NCBI RefSeq assembly: GCF_025685645.1
Contig: NZ_JAGSYF010000004.1
Span: 310,001 to 374,000 of the forward strand
DNA length: 64,000 bases
Source of the DNA: Edaphobacter bradus
GTDB lineage: Bacteria > Acidobacteriota > Terriglobia > Terriglobales > Acidobacteriaceae
Direction of reading: 5' to 3'
The stretch's first letter is position 1. Every line of letters starts with the position of its first letter. Positions 16,877-25,246 of this stretch are shown in pieces. Under the pieces are notes generated by a model. That model was not told the DNA's origin, did no database searches, and worked only from the letters and a program-made list of their open reading frames with translations. Both the position numbers and the translations under genes were made by a program.

Positions 16877-17551
16877 TTGAAGGCAGAAATTGTAGGTATG
16901 AAGTTTCGCGCAGCTTCATTTACTTGTCCGTTCTGTCTTGTCAATTCACAGCAGGGTTGGCATCAGGCGATTGATACATCTCGCGGTTCACCGGGGCAGC
17001 CGGTAGAGGGACTTCTTACCGGAAAATGTCTTAACTGTCAGGAACGAACTGTTTGGTATCGCGACACGTTGGTCTTCCCAAAAGCGGAATCGACAGCTCC
17101 CCTTTCTACCGATCACATGCCTGATGACGTAAAGGTAGTTTTTGAGGAGGCTCGAAATGTTCTTTCTATTTCTCCTAGATCTGCATGCGCGTTACTCCGG
17201 CTCTGCATTCAGAAGATATGTATTCATAAAGGTCAGTCTGGCGAAAACCTGAACAAAGACATAGGGAATTTAGTGATTGATGGGCTATCTCCACAAACTC
17301 AAAAGGCTCTAGATGTAGTTCGCGTAATCGGAAATAATTCTGTTCATCCAAAAGACATCATTGAGGGGGATACGGACGAGATTGCGCGATATATGTTCGA
17401 GGTCGTGAATTCGATCGTGGATGATTTATTTGGCAGAGAAGAGCGCCTTCGTAAGGCATACGCCGGACTACCTCAATCTGTACTAGAAGCAATCGAAAGG
17501 CGAGATCGAACGGCAAATATAAAGGACACTGTGAATGCCGGAGGGGAATGA
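16877..17551 (+). CDS. DUF4145 domain protein with two N-terminal CxxC pairs, AT-rich gene
   Basis: The 224-residue protein begins with a zinc-ribbon-like part (CPFC near residue 17 and CLNC near residue 53) and then the DUF4145 core: ALLRLCIQKIC, LNKDIGNLVIDGLSP and VVRVIGNNSVHP. DUF4145 is often found fused or adjacent to restriction and other defence genes; its activity is unknown. TTG 16877 is favoured by the strong GGGAGGAGAAAG upstream. Base composition is visibly more AT-rich than the flanking genes (for example 17281-17340 is about 42% GC), suggesting acquisition. Its end overlaps the glycosylase start by 17 bases. Confidence 0.82.
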   Translation: MKAEIVGMKFRAASFTCPFCLVNSQQGWHQAIDTSRGSPGQPVEGLLTGKCLNCQERTVWYRDTLVFPKAESTAPLSTDHMPDDVKVVFEEARNVLSISPRSACALLRLCIQKICIHKGQSGENLNKDIGNLVIDGLSPQTQKALDVVRVIGNNSVHPKDIIEGDTDEIARYMFEVVNSIVDDLFGREERLRKAYAGLPQSVLEAIERRDRTANIKDTVNAGGE

Positions 17552-18419
17552 GATTCATCGCTGGGCCGAGCGTCATGCGGCGGCGTTTGCTGGCAAGGTG
17601 GTTCGGGCAGATGGGCCACAGGGACGCTTTGCCGATGTGGATGTGATTGATGGCCGCAGGCTTGAGCGCGTGATGGCTGTTGGCAAGCACCTGGGGTATG
17701 ACTTCGGGAAGGATCGGATTCTGCATGTGCATCTTGGATTGCAGGGCGACTTCACGGAGGGCTCCGGGTCGCTGCCTGCGGTGAAAGGCGCGCTGCGGCT
17801 GCGTATGTGGAATGCGGCGGCGATCAAAAAGCCGGCGGTGCCGGGTGTGAGCAAGCGGCATGCGTGGTACTCGGAGGATGACGGGACAGGGCATATCGAG
17901 CCGAACAAGGTTGCGTGGGTTGAGCTGCGCGGGCCGATGGACTGCTCGATCTACACGCAGAAGAAGTGGGATGAGTTGGTAGAGCGGCTGGGGCCCGATC
18001 CTCTGAACGGCGACGGGCCGGACAGGATGATCGCAAAGGTTGCGAAGAGCAGGAAGCCGATCGGCGAGCTGCTGATGGACCAGTCGGTGGCCGCGGGAGT
18101 GGGGAACATCCTGCGCGCGGAGCTGCTGTTTCGTGCGCGGCTGAGCCCGTTTGTTGCGGGGAAGGATGTTCCGGAGAAGACGCTGCGGGCGATGTGGAAG
18201 GATCTGGCTCCGCTGATAAGGGCGGGGATGGCTGATCGGAGGATTGTGACGACGAAGCCGAAGGACAGGCCGCATAAGACGGGAGCCGTGCTGAAGGAAG
18301 AGGCTCATTATGTGTATCGGCGGAATGGGCGGCCCTGTTTTGTGTCGGGGACCACGGTGATGAAGAAGGAGATGGCAGGGAGGAATCTGTTCTGGTGCCC
18401 GACGTGCCAGGCGGAGTGA
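17535..18419 (+). CDS. Fpg/Nei family DNA glycosylase (endonuclease VIII-like)
   Basis: This enzyme removes oxidised bases and nicks the abasic strand. The 294-residue protein starts MPEGNEIHR, giving the catalytic Pro2 (Schiff base) and Glu3. It has the helix-two-turn-helix region with LLMDQSVAAGVGNILRAELLF (Asn/Arg DNA contacts). The C-terminal zinc finger is atypical: the first pair reads CFVSG, where relatives have CxxC, while the second pair CPTC is intact, so one zinc ligand appears replaced by Ser. The PEGNEIHR start is closest to the Nei1 group rather than Fpg (PELPE). It overlaps DUF4145 by 17 bases. Confidence 0.88.
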   Translation: MPEGNEIHRWAERHAAAFAGKVVRADGPQGRFADVDVIDGRRLERVMAVGKHLGYDFGKDRILHVHLGLQGDFTEGSGSLPAVKGALRLRMWNAAAIKKPAVPGVSKRHAWYSEDDGTGHIEPNKVAWVELRGPMDCSIYTQKKWDELVERLGPDPLNGDGPDRMIAKVAKSRKPIGELLMDQSVAAGVGNILRAELLFRARLSPFVAGKDVPEKTLRAMWKDLAPLIRAGMADRRIVTTKPKDRPHKTGAVLKEEAHYVYRRNGRPCFVSGTTVMKKEMAGRNLFWCPTCQAE

Positions 18420-18476
18420 GTTGGAGGCTTTTCCGGTGCGGAAGAACCCGTGCCGGTTGCAGAATGGTAAGAGGCT

Positions 18477-19691
18477 ATGGCGACACAGACTAAGGATTAC
18501 TACGGGACTCTCGGGGTCAAGAAGACGGCGACGGCGGAGGAGATTCGCAAGGCGTTTCGGAAGGCCGCGCGCAAGTATCACCCGGATGTGAATCCGGGCG
18601 ACAAGAAGGCCGAGGAGAAGTTCAAGGAGATCTCCGAGGCGAACGATGTGCTGAGCGACGAGAAGAAGCGGAAGATCTATGACCAGTTCGGCTTCTACTC
18701 GGACAACATCGACCCGGCGGCTGCGGAGGCAGCGGCCCGAGGAGGGTATTCGGGTGGTGGATTTCCAGGCGCGGGCGCGGGTGGACGCGGTGGCGCTCAG
18801 GAGGTTCCGTTCGACTTTGGTGGGTTTGACTTCTCAGACTTCACGACGGGCGGGGGACATCAGCAGCAGGGCGGCGGCTTTGGCGGGAGCTTTCGCGACA
18901 TCTTCAGCGGAATGTTTACGGGCGGCGGCCATAAGGCGCGCGGACCGGAGCCGGGGACCGACCTCGAGTACCAGATCAGTGTGGACTTCTGGACGGCGGT
19001 GCGCGGCGGTGTGACGAAGCTTGAGATTACGCGGCAGGAGGTCTGCCCGACTTGCAAAGGCAAGTCAACGACGGGCGGGAGCGCGGAGTGTCCGGAGTGC
19101 CATGGCACGGGCCAGGTGACGCAGATGGGCGGGAGGATGAAGTTCAACATCCAGTGCCCGCGGTGCGGCGGCTCGGGCAAGGTGCATCATGCGTGTTCGA
19201 CGTGCCACGGCGAGGGTGTGGTGACGAAGAAGGAGCAGCTCGAGTTTCGTATCAAGCCGGGGACGAGAGACGGCCAGCGGATTCGGTTGGCAGGCAAGGG
19301 CAATGCCGGATTGAACGGCGGGCAGCCGGGCGATCTGTACCTGATCATCAAGGCGGGGACGCATCCGGTGTTTACACGGGTGGGCGACGATATTCATGTA
19401 ACCGTTCCGGTTGCAATTGCAGAGGCGGCGCTTGGAGCGAAGATCGAAGTCCCGACGATTGATGGACGGACGCAGTTGAAGATTCCGCCGGGGACACAGA
19501 GCGGGCAGAAGCTCAGGATGCGTGAGAAAGGTGTGCCGAGCGCTGCGCGTGAGGGCGTCCGTGGGGACGAGATCGTCGAGGTGAAGCTTGTCGTGCCGAA
19601 GGTGCAGGATGAGCGGTCGAAAGAGATTCTGCGCGAGCTGGCGAGGCTGAATCCGGAGGATCCGCGAGAGGAGCTGTTCGCTAAGGCTTAA
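18477..19691 (+). CDS. dnaJ: DnaJ-type co-chaperone with J domain and zinc-finger region
   Basis: This 404-residue Hsp40 stimulates DnaK ATPase activity and delivers clients. The J domain occupies about residues 7-72 with HPD at 35-37. A long Gly-rich linker follows (about 85-155). The zinc region has four cysteine motifs, [24 protein letters not shown] and CSTCHGEG; the first ends in Ser instead of Gly. Two substrate-binding beta domains and a dimerisation tail complete the type I architecture. It lies about 1.9 kb downstream of dnaK, separated by three unrelated genes. No HAIR-like site is seen directly upstream. Confidence 0.93.
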   Translation: MATQTKDYYGTLGVKKTATAEEIRKAFRKAARKYHPDVNPGDKKAEEKFKEISEANDVLSDEKKRKIYDQFGFYSDNIDPAAAEAAARGGYSGGGFPGAGAGGRGGAQEVPFDFGGFDFSDFTTGGGHQQQGGGFGGSFRDIFSGMFTGGGHKARGPEPGTDLEYQISVDFWTAVRGGVTKLEITRQEVCPTCKGKSTTGGSAECPECHGTGQVTQMGGRMKFNIQCPRCGGSGKVHHACSTCHGEGVVTKKEQLEFRIKPGTRDGQRIRLAGKGNAGLNGGQPGDLYLIIKAGTHPVFTRVGDDIHVTVPVAIAEAALGAKIEVPTIDGRTQLKIPPGTQSGQKLRMREKGVPSAAREGVRGDEIVEVKLVVPKVQDERSKEILRELARLNPEDPREELFAKA

Positions 19692-19832
19692 CAAGGCCAC
19701 GACCGCGGAAGACAGGGATGGACGCGGATCAGGTCGGCCCCTGTTCACGAAGAAATGTTCGGAATGACATCAGATATTTGCACAAGAAATGGTGCATCCG
19801 TTATGGAATTGCCTTAGTACGGAGGTGGTTCC

Positions 19833-20612
19833 ATGCGGCATCTGGCGGGCGGGCTGGTGTTGGCGGGTGCGGTGTGTTTTGTTGGCTTGCGGGGTGCGCG
19901 GGCTGAGGAACCGGTCGCTCCTACGGCCGACGAGATCGTTACGCGGATGATGGCGAAGAACGCGGAGCGGCAGGCGGAGTTGGAGAGCTATACGTCGGAA
20001 CGGAGGTATCGGGTGGAGTACAAGGGGACGGGCGGGGAGCATCATGCCGAGATTGTGGTGCGGGCGGAGTATCTGGGTTCGGGTCAAATGGGGGCGGGGC
20101 AGAAGCGGCTGACGGTCGTTGAGGAGTCCGGGTCGAAGATGATCTGCGAGCGGGTGCTGCGCAAGATGGTGGAGAGCGAGCAGGAGGCTTCGGAGAAGGC
20201 GAACCGGATGCAGATGATGCTGTCTCCCGAGAATTACAACATCGAGCTGGTGGGGCAGGAGCCGGTGGATGGTGTGCGGGCGTGGGTGCTACAAGTTTCG
20301 CCGAAGGTGGCGAGCACGTTTACCTATCGCGGGCGGGTGTGGGTGAGCGAGGACGACTACGCGGTGATGCGGGTGCAGGGCGAACCGGCGAAGAGTCCGT
20401 CGTGGTGGATCAGCTGGGCGAGCTTTGACTGGAGATACGAGCGGCATGGCGAATTCTGGCTGCCGGAGAAGAGCGTGGCGGCGAGCCATGTGCGGATCGG
20501 CGGAGACGCGAGGCTGATGATCGAGTACGGGACGTATCAGGTCATTGCGAAGGGTGAGAAGCGGGCAACGACGACTACGGCTCAGCTTATTGGTGCGGGG
20601 TTCAATCAATAG
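19833..20612 (+). CDS. Periplasmic LolA-like (outer-membrane lipoprotein-sorting fold) protein
   Basis: The 259-residue protein has a signal peptide (GGLVLAGAVCFVGLRGARA), then PTADEIVTRMMAKNAERQAELESYTSERRY, the typical opening of LolA-like half-barrel proteins. Strands such as TFTYRGRVWVSEDDYAVMRVQG and EFWLPEKSVAASHVRIGG follow. Many acidobacterial members occur without LolB and have unknown ligands, so I do not assign lipoprotein carriage. GGAGGTGG precedes the ATG. It stands alone between dnaJ and the toxin-antitoxin pair. Confidence 0.75.
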   Translation: MRHLAGGLVLAGAVCFVGLRGARAEEPVAPTADEIVTRMMAKNAERQAELESYTSERRYRVEYKGTGGEHHAEIVVRAEYLGSGQMGAGQKRLTVVEESGSKMICERVLRKMVESEQEASEKANRMQMMLSPENYNIELVGQEPVDGVRAWVLQVSPKVASTFTYRGRVWVSEDDYAVMRVQGEPAKSPSWWISWASFDWRYERHGEFWLPEKSVAASHVRIGGDARLMIEYGTYQVIAKGEKRATTTTAQLIGAGFNQ

Positions 20613-20688
20613 GGACGAAACGGTAGATTTATACCGTTTCGGGCTAATCTTGAGCAGTAACTCAAGATCGATATGAGGTTGAAGGATT

Positions 20689-21006
20689 TTGCCAGGAGAG
20701 ACAGAGCGGTTCGACTTTGAGGGAACGCTGTTCGAATGGAATCGCGCGAAGGCAGCGTCTAATCTGCATAAGCACGGCGTGAGTTTTGGTGAGGCGGCGA
20801 CCGTATTCGGAGATGAGGATGGCCTTTTGATCGGCGATCCGGATCATTCGGAAGATGAATCAAGATTCCTGCTTGTTGGACGGTCACGGCTTAGGCGATT
20901 ATTGGTAGTAGTCTTAGTGGAACGAAGCGAGCGGGTACGAATCATCAGCGCGCGTCGAGCGACCCTTAGGGAAAGGAAGGCATATGAAGAAGGCTGTCAA
21001 GATTGA
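20689..21006 (+). CDS. BrnT family ribonuclease toxin
   Basis: This 105-residue RelE-fold toxin has the BrnT signature: FEWNRAKAASNLHKHGVSFGEAATVF, DPDHSEDESRFLLVG and RVRIISARRATLRERKAYEEG. BrnT cleaves RNA and is neutralised by the downstream antitoxin. The frame opens at TTG 20689 with GAAGGA very close upstream, so the exact start is uncertain. It overlaps the antitoxin gene by 23 bases, as is usual in such pairs. The region is somewhat less GC-rich than its flanks. The family call is confident; activity is untested. Confidence 0.88.
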   Translation: MPGETERFDFEGTLFEWNRAKAASNLHKHGVSFGEAATVFGDEDGLLIGDPDHSEDESRFLLVGRSRLRRLLVVVLVERSERVRIISARRATLRERKAYEEGCQD

Positions 21007-21217
21007 CGCGGATGAGATGCGGGCTGAGTATGACTTCTCCAAGGGTGTGCGGAATCCTTACGCTGCCAAGTTTGCGAAGGGGAGCAATCTTGTGTTGATT
21101 GAGCCGGAGCTGTTTAAGGCGTTTCCCAGCGAGGAAGCGGTGAATGACGCTTTGCGGATCTTGCTGAAGGCCGGCGCACAGGCAATGAGGACCAAGCCGC
21201 AGAAGAAGGCGAGTTAG
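20984..21217 (+). CDS. BrnA-like antitoxin
   Basis: The 77-residue partner of the BrnT-like toxin. The N-terminus DADEMRAEYDFSKGVRNPYAAKF is the toxin-neutralising element common to antitoxins paired with BrnT-like toxins. The C-terminal part (ELFKAFPSEEAVNDALRILLK) is predicted to be the dimerising, DNA-binding half (ribbon-helix-helix-like). GGAAGG precedes the ATG, giving independent initiation inside the toxin gene. It likely represses the pair's promoter. It differs from the classic BrnA sequence, so I leave the symbol blank. Confidence 0.82.
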   Translation: MKKAVKIDADEMRAEYDFSKGVRNPYAAKFAKGSNLVLIEPELFKAFPSEEAVNDALRILLKAGAQAMRTKPQKKAS

Positions 21218-21224
21218 ATTGGCC

Positions 21225-21611
21225 ATGGCTACGAAGCGGAAGAACAAGGGCGCATATATGATCTCCGCGGTTGCCGAGATGTACCAGATTCATCCGCAGA
21301 CGCTACGGCTGTATGAGCGCGAGGGGTTGCTGCGGCCTTCGCGCAGCGAGGGGAATACGCGGCTCTATACCGATGAGGACCTGGAGCGGCTGGAGTTCAT
21401 CCTGAACCTGGCGCGCGATCTGGGGGTGAATATCGCGGGGATCGCGATTGTGCTGCAGATGCGCGAGCGCATGGAGGAGATGAACCGGCAGATGCAGGAG
21501 TTCGTCGACTACGTTCGGACGGAGATGCTGTCGCGGATGCAGCACCAGCAGCCTCCAACGGCAGGGCTGGTTCCGCTGCGGCGACCGGTGGTGATGCCGA
21601 AGAAGAAGTAG
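21225..21611 (+). CDS. hspR: MerR-family heat-shock repressor HspR
   Basis: The 128-residue protein opens with the HspR hallmark YMISAVAEMYQIHPQTLRLYEREGLL, followed by SEGNTRLYTDEDLERLEFI and RDLGVNIAGI, then a short coiled coil and a basic tail (VMPKKK). HspR binds HAIR operators and represses dnaK-type operons, with DnaK acting as co-repressor in Streptomyces. In actinobacteria hspR closes the dnaK-grpE-dnaJ operon; here it sits 6.6 kb from dnaK after several unrelated genes, in the same order and strand. An in-frame TTG six bases earlier is an alternative start. A matching operator is seen at 14588-14608. Confidence 0.92.
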   Translation: MATKRKNKGAYMISAVAEMYQIHPQTLRLYEREGLLRPSRSEGNTRLYTDEDLERLEFILNLARDLGVNIAGIAIVLQMRERMEEMNRQMQEFVDYVRTEMLSRMQHQQPPTAGLVPLRRPVVMPKKK

Positions 21612-21713
21612 CGGCTTAGCGATGCGGGGCGCTTGGATTTGGCGGGACCGGCGTGATTCTTCCTGGGATAAACTTGATGGCTGGCTGGTGAGTTTTGGAC
21701 CTGGCATGGTGCG

Positions 21714-22886
21714 ATGAGTTTGTTCCTTCGGATACTCTTCTGGGTTGCGGCGGTCGGTTCCGTCACTTCGACGATCTACCTGCTGATGGTGGTGATCGCG
21801 GCGGTACGGTTCTGGCTGCGCCGGCGGCGTGATGATCGCGTGGGGGAGTTTCTGCCTCCGCTGAGCGTGCTAAAGCCGCTTCATGGGAAGGAGCCGGGGC
21901 TCGAGAAGAATCTTGAGTCGTTCTTCACGCAGGACTATCCGGAGTTTGAGCTGCTGTTCTGCGCGCGGCATGAGACGGACGAGGGATTGCGGCTGGCGCA
22001 GGCCGTGGGCGCGCGTCATCCGCAGGTGCAGGCTCGGTATCTGACGTGTGGAGAGCCGCAGTATCCGAACGCGAAGATGTATTCGCTGGGTGTGATGGCG
22101 GAGGCGGCTCGCAACGAGCACATGGTGACGAGTGACGCGGATTCCCGAGTAGAGCGGGATCTTCTGCGGAGGGTAGTGCAGTCGCTGGCGGATCCGAAGC
22201 TGGCGCTGGCGTCGTGTCTGTACCTGGGGACGGCGGACGTGCCTAATCTGGCGACGCAACTGGACGCGGTGGGCAAGAGCGTCGAGATGGGCTCGGGCGT
22301 GCTGGTGGCGGACATGGTGGAGGGCGGCACGAAGTTCGCGCTGGGAGTGGTGGTAGTGCAGCGGAGAAAGGCCTTCTACGATGCCGGTGGATATGAGGAC
22401 CTGGGGCAGTATCAGGCGGAAGATTATGTGATGGGCAAGCGGCTGGCGGAGCAGGGGCAGGGAGTGATCATGGCTCCGCAGGTGATTCGGCTGGTGGTGC
22501 CGGAGACGTCGTTTGCGGCGTCGTTTCGCAATCAGTTGCGGTGGATGCAGAGCACGCGCAGATCGCGTCCTGCGGGACATCTGGGGACGGGGCTGACGTT
22601 CAGCGTTCCGTTCGGGCTTTTGGGGCTTGCGTGGGGAGTTCTCACGGGACGGCCTGAGCTGGGTGCGCTATGGCTGCTGGGAAGCTGCGTGAACCGGTGG
22701 GTGCAGGCTGGCGTGATGCTGAAGGCCCTGGGAGAGCCGAGGTGGGTTTGGCAGGCGCTGATCTATCCTCTGCGGGATTTGCTGGGCTGGGTGATCTGGT
22801 TTGTGAGCTATTTGCCTGCGAAGGTGCACTATCACGGCGGACAGTATCTGATCACGCCGGACGGGCGGTATAAGCAGGTTCCTTAA
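21714..22886 (+). CDS. GT2/GT21-type membrane glycosyltransferase, HpnI-like
   Basis: The 390-residue protein has an N-terminal membrane helix, a catalytic GT-A domain and C-terminal membrane helices. Motifs are PPLSVLKPLHG (nucleotide-sugar binding start), TSDADSR (D2), QAEDYVMG (D3) and the processive-type NQLRWMQSTRRSRP. This order matches ceramide-glucosyltransferase-like GT21 enzymes and HpnI, which transfers N-acetylglucosamine to bacteriohopanetetrol in hopanoid synthesis. Acidobacteria commonly make hopanoids, so HpnI is plausible, but no other hopanoid genes are in the window. It is oriented toward the two ArnT-like genes. Confidence 0.8.
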   Translation: MSLFLRILFWVAAVGSVTSTIYLLMVVIAAVRFWLRRRRDDRVGEFLPPLSVLKPLHGKEPGLEKNLESFFTQDYPEFELLFCARHETDEGLRLAQAVGARHPQVQARYLTCGEPQYPNAKMYSLGVMAEAARNEHMVTSDADSRVERDLLRRVVQSLADPKLALASCLYLGTADVPNLATQLDAVGKSVEMGSGVLVADMVEGGTKFALGVVVVQRRKAFYDAGGYEDLGQYQAEDYVMGKRLAEQGQGVIMAPQVIRLVVPETSFAASFRNQLRWMQSTRRSRPAGHLGTGLTFSVPFGLLGLAWGVLTGRPELGALWLLGSCVNRWVQAGVMLKALGEPRWVWQALIYPLRDLLGWVIWFVSYLPAKVHYHGGQYLITPDGRYKQVP

Positions 22887-23026
22887 GGGGTTTGCGACTG
22901 CTGCGGAGCCGTCGACGTCTCGAAAAGACGAACGCAAAGTGCGCGAAGTTTTTCGCGGAGTGCGCAAAGTTGGTTGTCCTGTCGTCGTTGCATTCGGCCG
23001 ACTGCTCAATAAAAACGAGAAGAAGT

Positions 23027-25198
23027 TTACTGATTTGAGAGCAGGGTCTTGCCGCCTGCAGACGCGAGCCTGTGGGTCGCGCCGTAGGGGGCGAGGTCGC
23101 GGGTGCGGGCGGTGGGGTTGTTGGTGAAGAGGAAGATGCGGCGTGGGCCTGACCAGAGCTGGCGGAGGCTGGCTTCGGTCTCGAAGATGTGTGGGGCGTC
23201 CGGCCAGAATGAGCCGTACCAGAGGCCGTTGACATCTCCGTTGATGAGGTGAACCTGCTGACGAGTGTAGAAGACGAGAGTGGAGCCAGAGGTGAGCTCG
23301 CCGTCGAGGAGGATGAGGTCGTCGGGGCGCGGGCGAGCCTGCTGGACGCCGTCGATGGTCAACGCCAGCCCCTTTGAGCCGAGGATGGGATAGAAGCGCG
23401 CGAGGCCCTCATGGGCGGCGAGCAGCGTGACGACCATGGCCGCGGCGAGGGTGAGGTTGGCCGCGAGCGTGAGGCCGCGGCGGCGGAAGAGGTAGCTTCC
23501 GAGGCCCATGGCCATCATGCCGATGGCGACGGCGGCGAGCGGTCCGCGGAAGAGTCCCATGGCGGCTCCGGTGAGGTCGAAGAGGTGGCCGAGGGAGAGA
23601 TTGTAGAACTCTGGGTTCGCTGCAATGAGCGAGGCGATGTCAGTGCCCGGTGCGGAGCGGGGAGCAGCGATGGCGAAGTAGCCACAAACGAGGGCGATGA
23701 GCGTGGTAATGGGGGCGAGGAGGTAGAGTGACCACGCGAGGGCGCTTCTGCAGGCGGTGGTGTCGCTTTCGATGGGTGAGTTGCAGAGTGAGAGGTAGTT
23801 CGCGGCGGAGATGTTCCGCGAGGCTTCGACGGCGGCGTCGGCGCGGGCGAGGAGGCCGGCGGCGAGGAGCGCAAGAGCAGGAAGCGCGGGGAGGTTGTAG
23901 TACTCCTGGCGGCTGGAGGCGGTGAAGAAGCCGAGGACGAGGGCAGCCCAAAGCAGGAGAGAGAGCGAGGCTTCGTTTTCGCCGACCCACTGCGATGCGG
24001 CGGGGTCGTCGTAGGCGAGACGGGAGCGGTTGCGCAGAGTGCGGACGGCGTTGCGGATTGCTCCGGGAAGGAAGGCCGCCCACGGCATGACCCATATGGC
24101 GGAGAGCAGCCAGAAGAGAGGGATGGGGACCTGGCCGTAGTCGTGCGGGATGCGTCGGCCGAGGAAGCGGGCGATGTGCTCGTTGTAGAGATAGAACCAG
24201 GCCCAGCCTCCGTGCGCAGGCAGGCCGAGGCCAACGGGCAGGGGAATGGGCGGGGTCCGCAGGGCCGCGAGGATGTGCCACGGAGCCGCAATGGCGAGGA
24301 AGACCGCGGCGCTCGAAATGAGATGCAGGCGTGGAAGCAGACGCAGTTGCCGCGTAATGAGCAGGTAGAAGACGGCGAAGCCGACGGGGAAGACGAGGCC
24401 GATGAGTCCCTTGGTGAGGACATTGAGGGCCATGACGGCGGCGAAGGCGAGGCAGGGGAAGAGGGAAGACCCGAATATCCTGCGAAACCCAGGTCTCAGA
24501 TGCGAGACCTGGGGCATCCGGCTGCGCGGCTCCTCAGACTGGACTCTTTCGAGGGCGATGAGGAAGAGGTGGACGCCGAGGGTCATCCAGAGGGCGAGCA
24601 GGATGTCCGGGATATAAAAGCGCGTGTAGAGGTAGGGGCCGATGCCGGTGGCCATGGCGAGGGCGGCGTAGAAGCCGCCGCGGTCGGGACTGGAGGCGGG
24701 CGAGACGTAGCGGAAGAGGCGGATGCCGAGTGCGTAGACGGCGAGCAGCAGAGCGAGGACAGAGAGCGCAAGGGGAAGACGGGCGGCCCAGTCGTAAGGA
24801 CCAAAGATGCTCATGGAGCCGGCGGCCATCCAGTACATGAGCGGGGGCTTGTCGAAGAAGCGCACGCCGTTGATATAGGGAGTGACGAAGTTGTGGCGCT
24901 GGAGCATCTCGCGCGCGATCTCGGTGTAGATTGAGTCGACGTCGTCGAGAAGGCCGGGAGAGAAGAGGCCGCCGATCTGTAAGACAAACCAAGCGAAGAC
25001 GAGAATCGCGACCGACCTAGGGCTCCAGTCGCGGATTTTGGACGGAGCTATGGTGGTAGTGGTGGCAGGCCGTAGTGATGGTGTGGCCTCAGCCACCAGA
25101 AACGTCTGGGTGGTGGCGAATTGGTCTACTCGAATCGGCAAAGGCGTTTCTCGGAGCGAGGAGAGGTGAGAGCTTTCTGTTTTTACTTTTTTCCTCAA
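23027..25198 (-). CDS. ArnT-like (GT83/PMT fold) polytopic glycosyltransferase
   Basis: The product of about 723 residues has a long N-terminal tail, then about 12 membrane helices. The periplasmic loop contains LLDDVDSIYTEIAREMLQ and NGVRFFDKPPLMYWMAA, the acidic catalytic and DKPPLxYW signatures of lipid-linked sugar transferases such as ArnT. The acceptor and sugar are unknown. A loop between helices (RSRMPQVSHLRPGFRRIF) is encoded by a palindromic repeat at 24488-24513. The frame's first start is TTG 25198, with no clear ribosome-binding site; a later GTG is possible. A paralogue lies 48 bases upstream on the same strand. Confidence 0.85.
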   Translation of the reverse strand: MRKKVKTESSHLSSLRETPLPIRVDQFATTQTFLVAEATPSLRPATTTTIAPSKIRDWSPRSVAILVFAWFVLQIGGLFSPGLLDDVDSIYTEIAREMLQRHNFVTPYINGVRFFDKPPLMYWMAAGSMSIFGPYDWAARLPLALSVLALLLAVYALGIRLFRYVSPASSPDRGGFYAALAMATGIGPYLYTRFYIPDILLALWMTLGVHLFLIALERVQSEEPRSRMPQVSHLRPGFRRIFGSSLFPCLAFAAVMALNVLTKGLIGLVFPVGFAVFYLLITRQLRLLPRLHLISSAAVFLAIAAPWHILAALRTPPIPLPVGLGLPAHGGWAWFYLYNEHIARFLGRRIPHDYGQVPIPLFWLLSAIWVMPWAAFLPGAIRNAVRTLRNRSRLAYDDPAASQWVGENEASLSLLLWAALVLGFFTASSRQEYYNLPALPALALLAAGLLARADAAVEASRNISAANYLSLCNSPIESDTTACRSALAWSLYLLAPITTLIALVCGYFAIAAPRSAPGTDIASLIAANPEFYNLSLGHLFDLTGAAMGLFRGPLAAVAIGMMAMGLGSYLFRRRGLTLAANLTLAAAMVVTLLAAHEGLARFYPILGSKGLALTIDGVQQARPRPDDLILLDGELTSGSTLVFYTRQQVHLINGDVNGLWYGSFWPDAPHIFETEASLRQLWSGPRRIFLFTNNPTARTRDLAPYGATHRLASAGGKTLLSNQ
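24488..24513. repeat. Family C palindrome inside the ArnT-like coding region
   Basis: The arms CCCAGGTCTC and GAGACCTGGG with a six-base loop form a perfect 10-bp hairpin. It shares its core with the intergenic palindrome at 10752-10781. It is in frame and encodes part of a hydrophilic loop, so it did not break the gene. Confidence 0.8.
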
Positions 25199-25246
25199 CT
25201 CTGCGGGGTCAGATGGCCGTTGTCAATGACAAGTTTGGGTAGGTCA

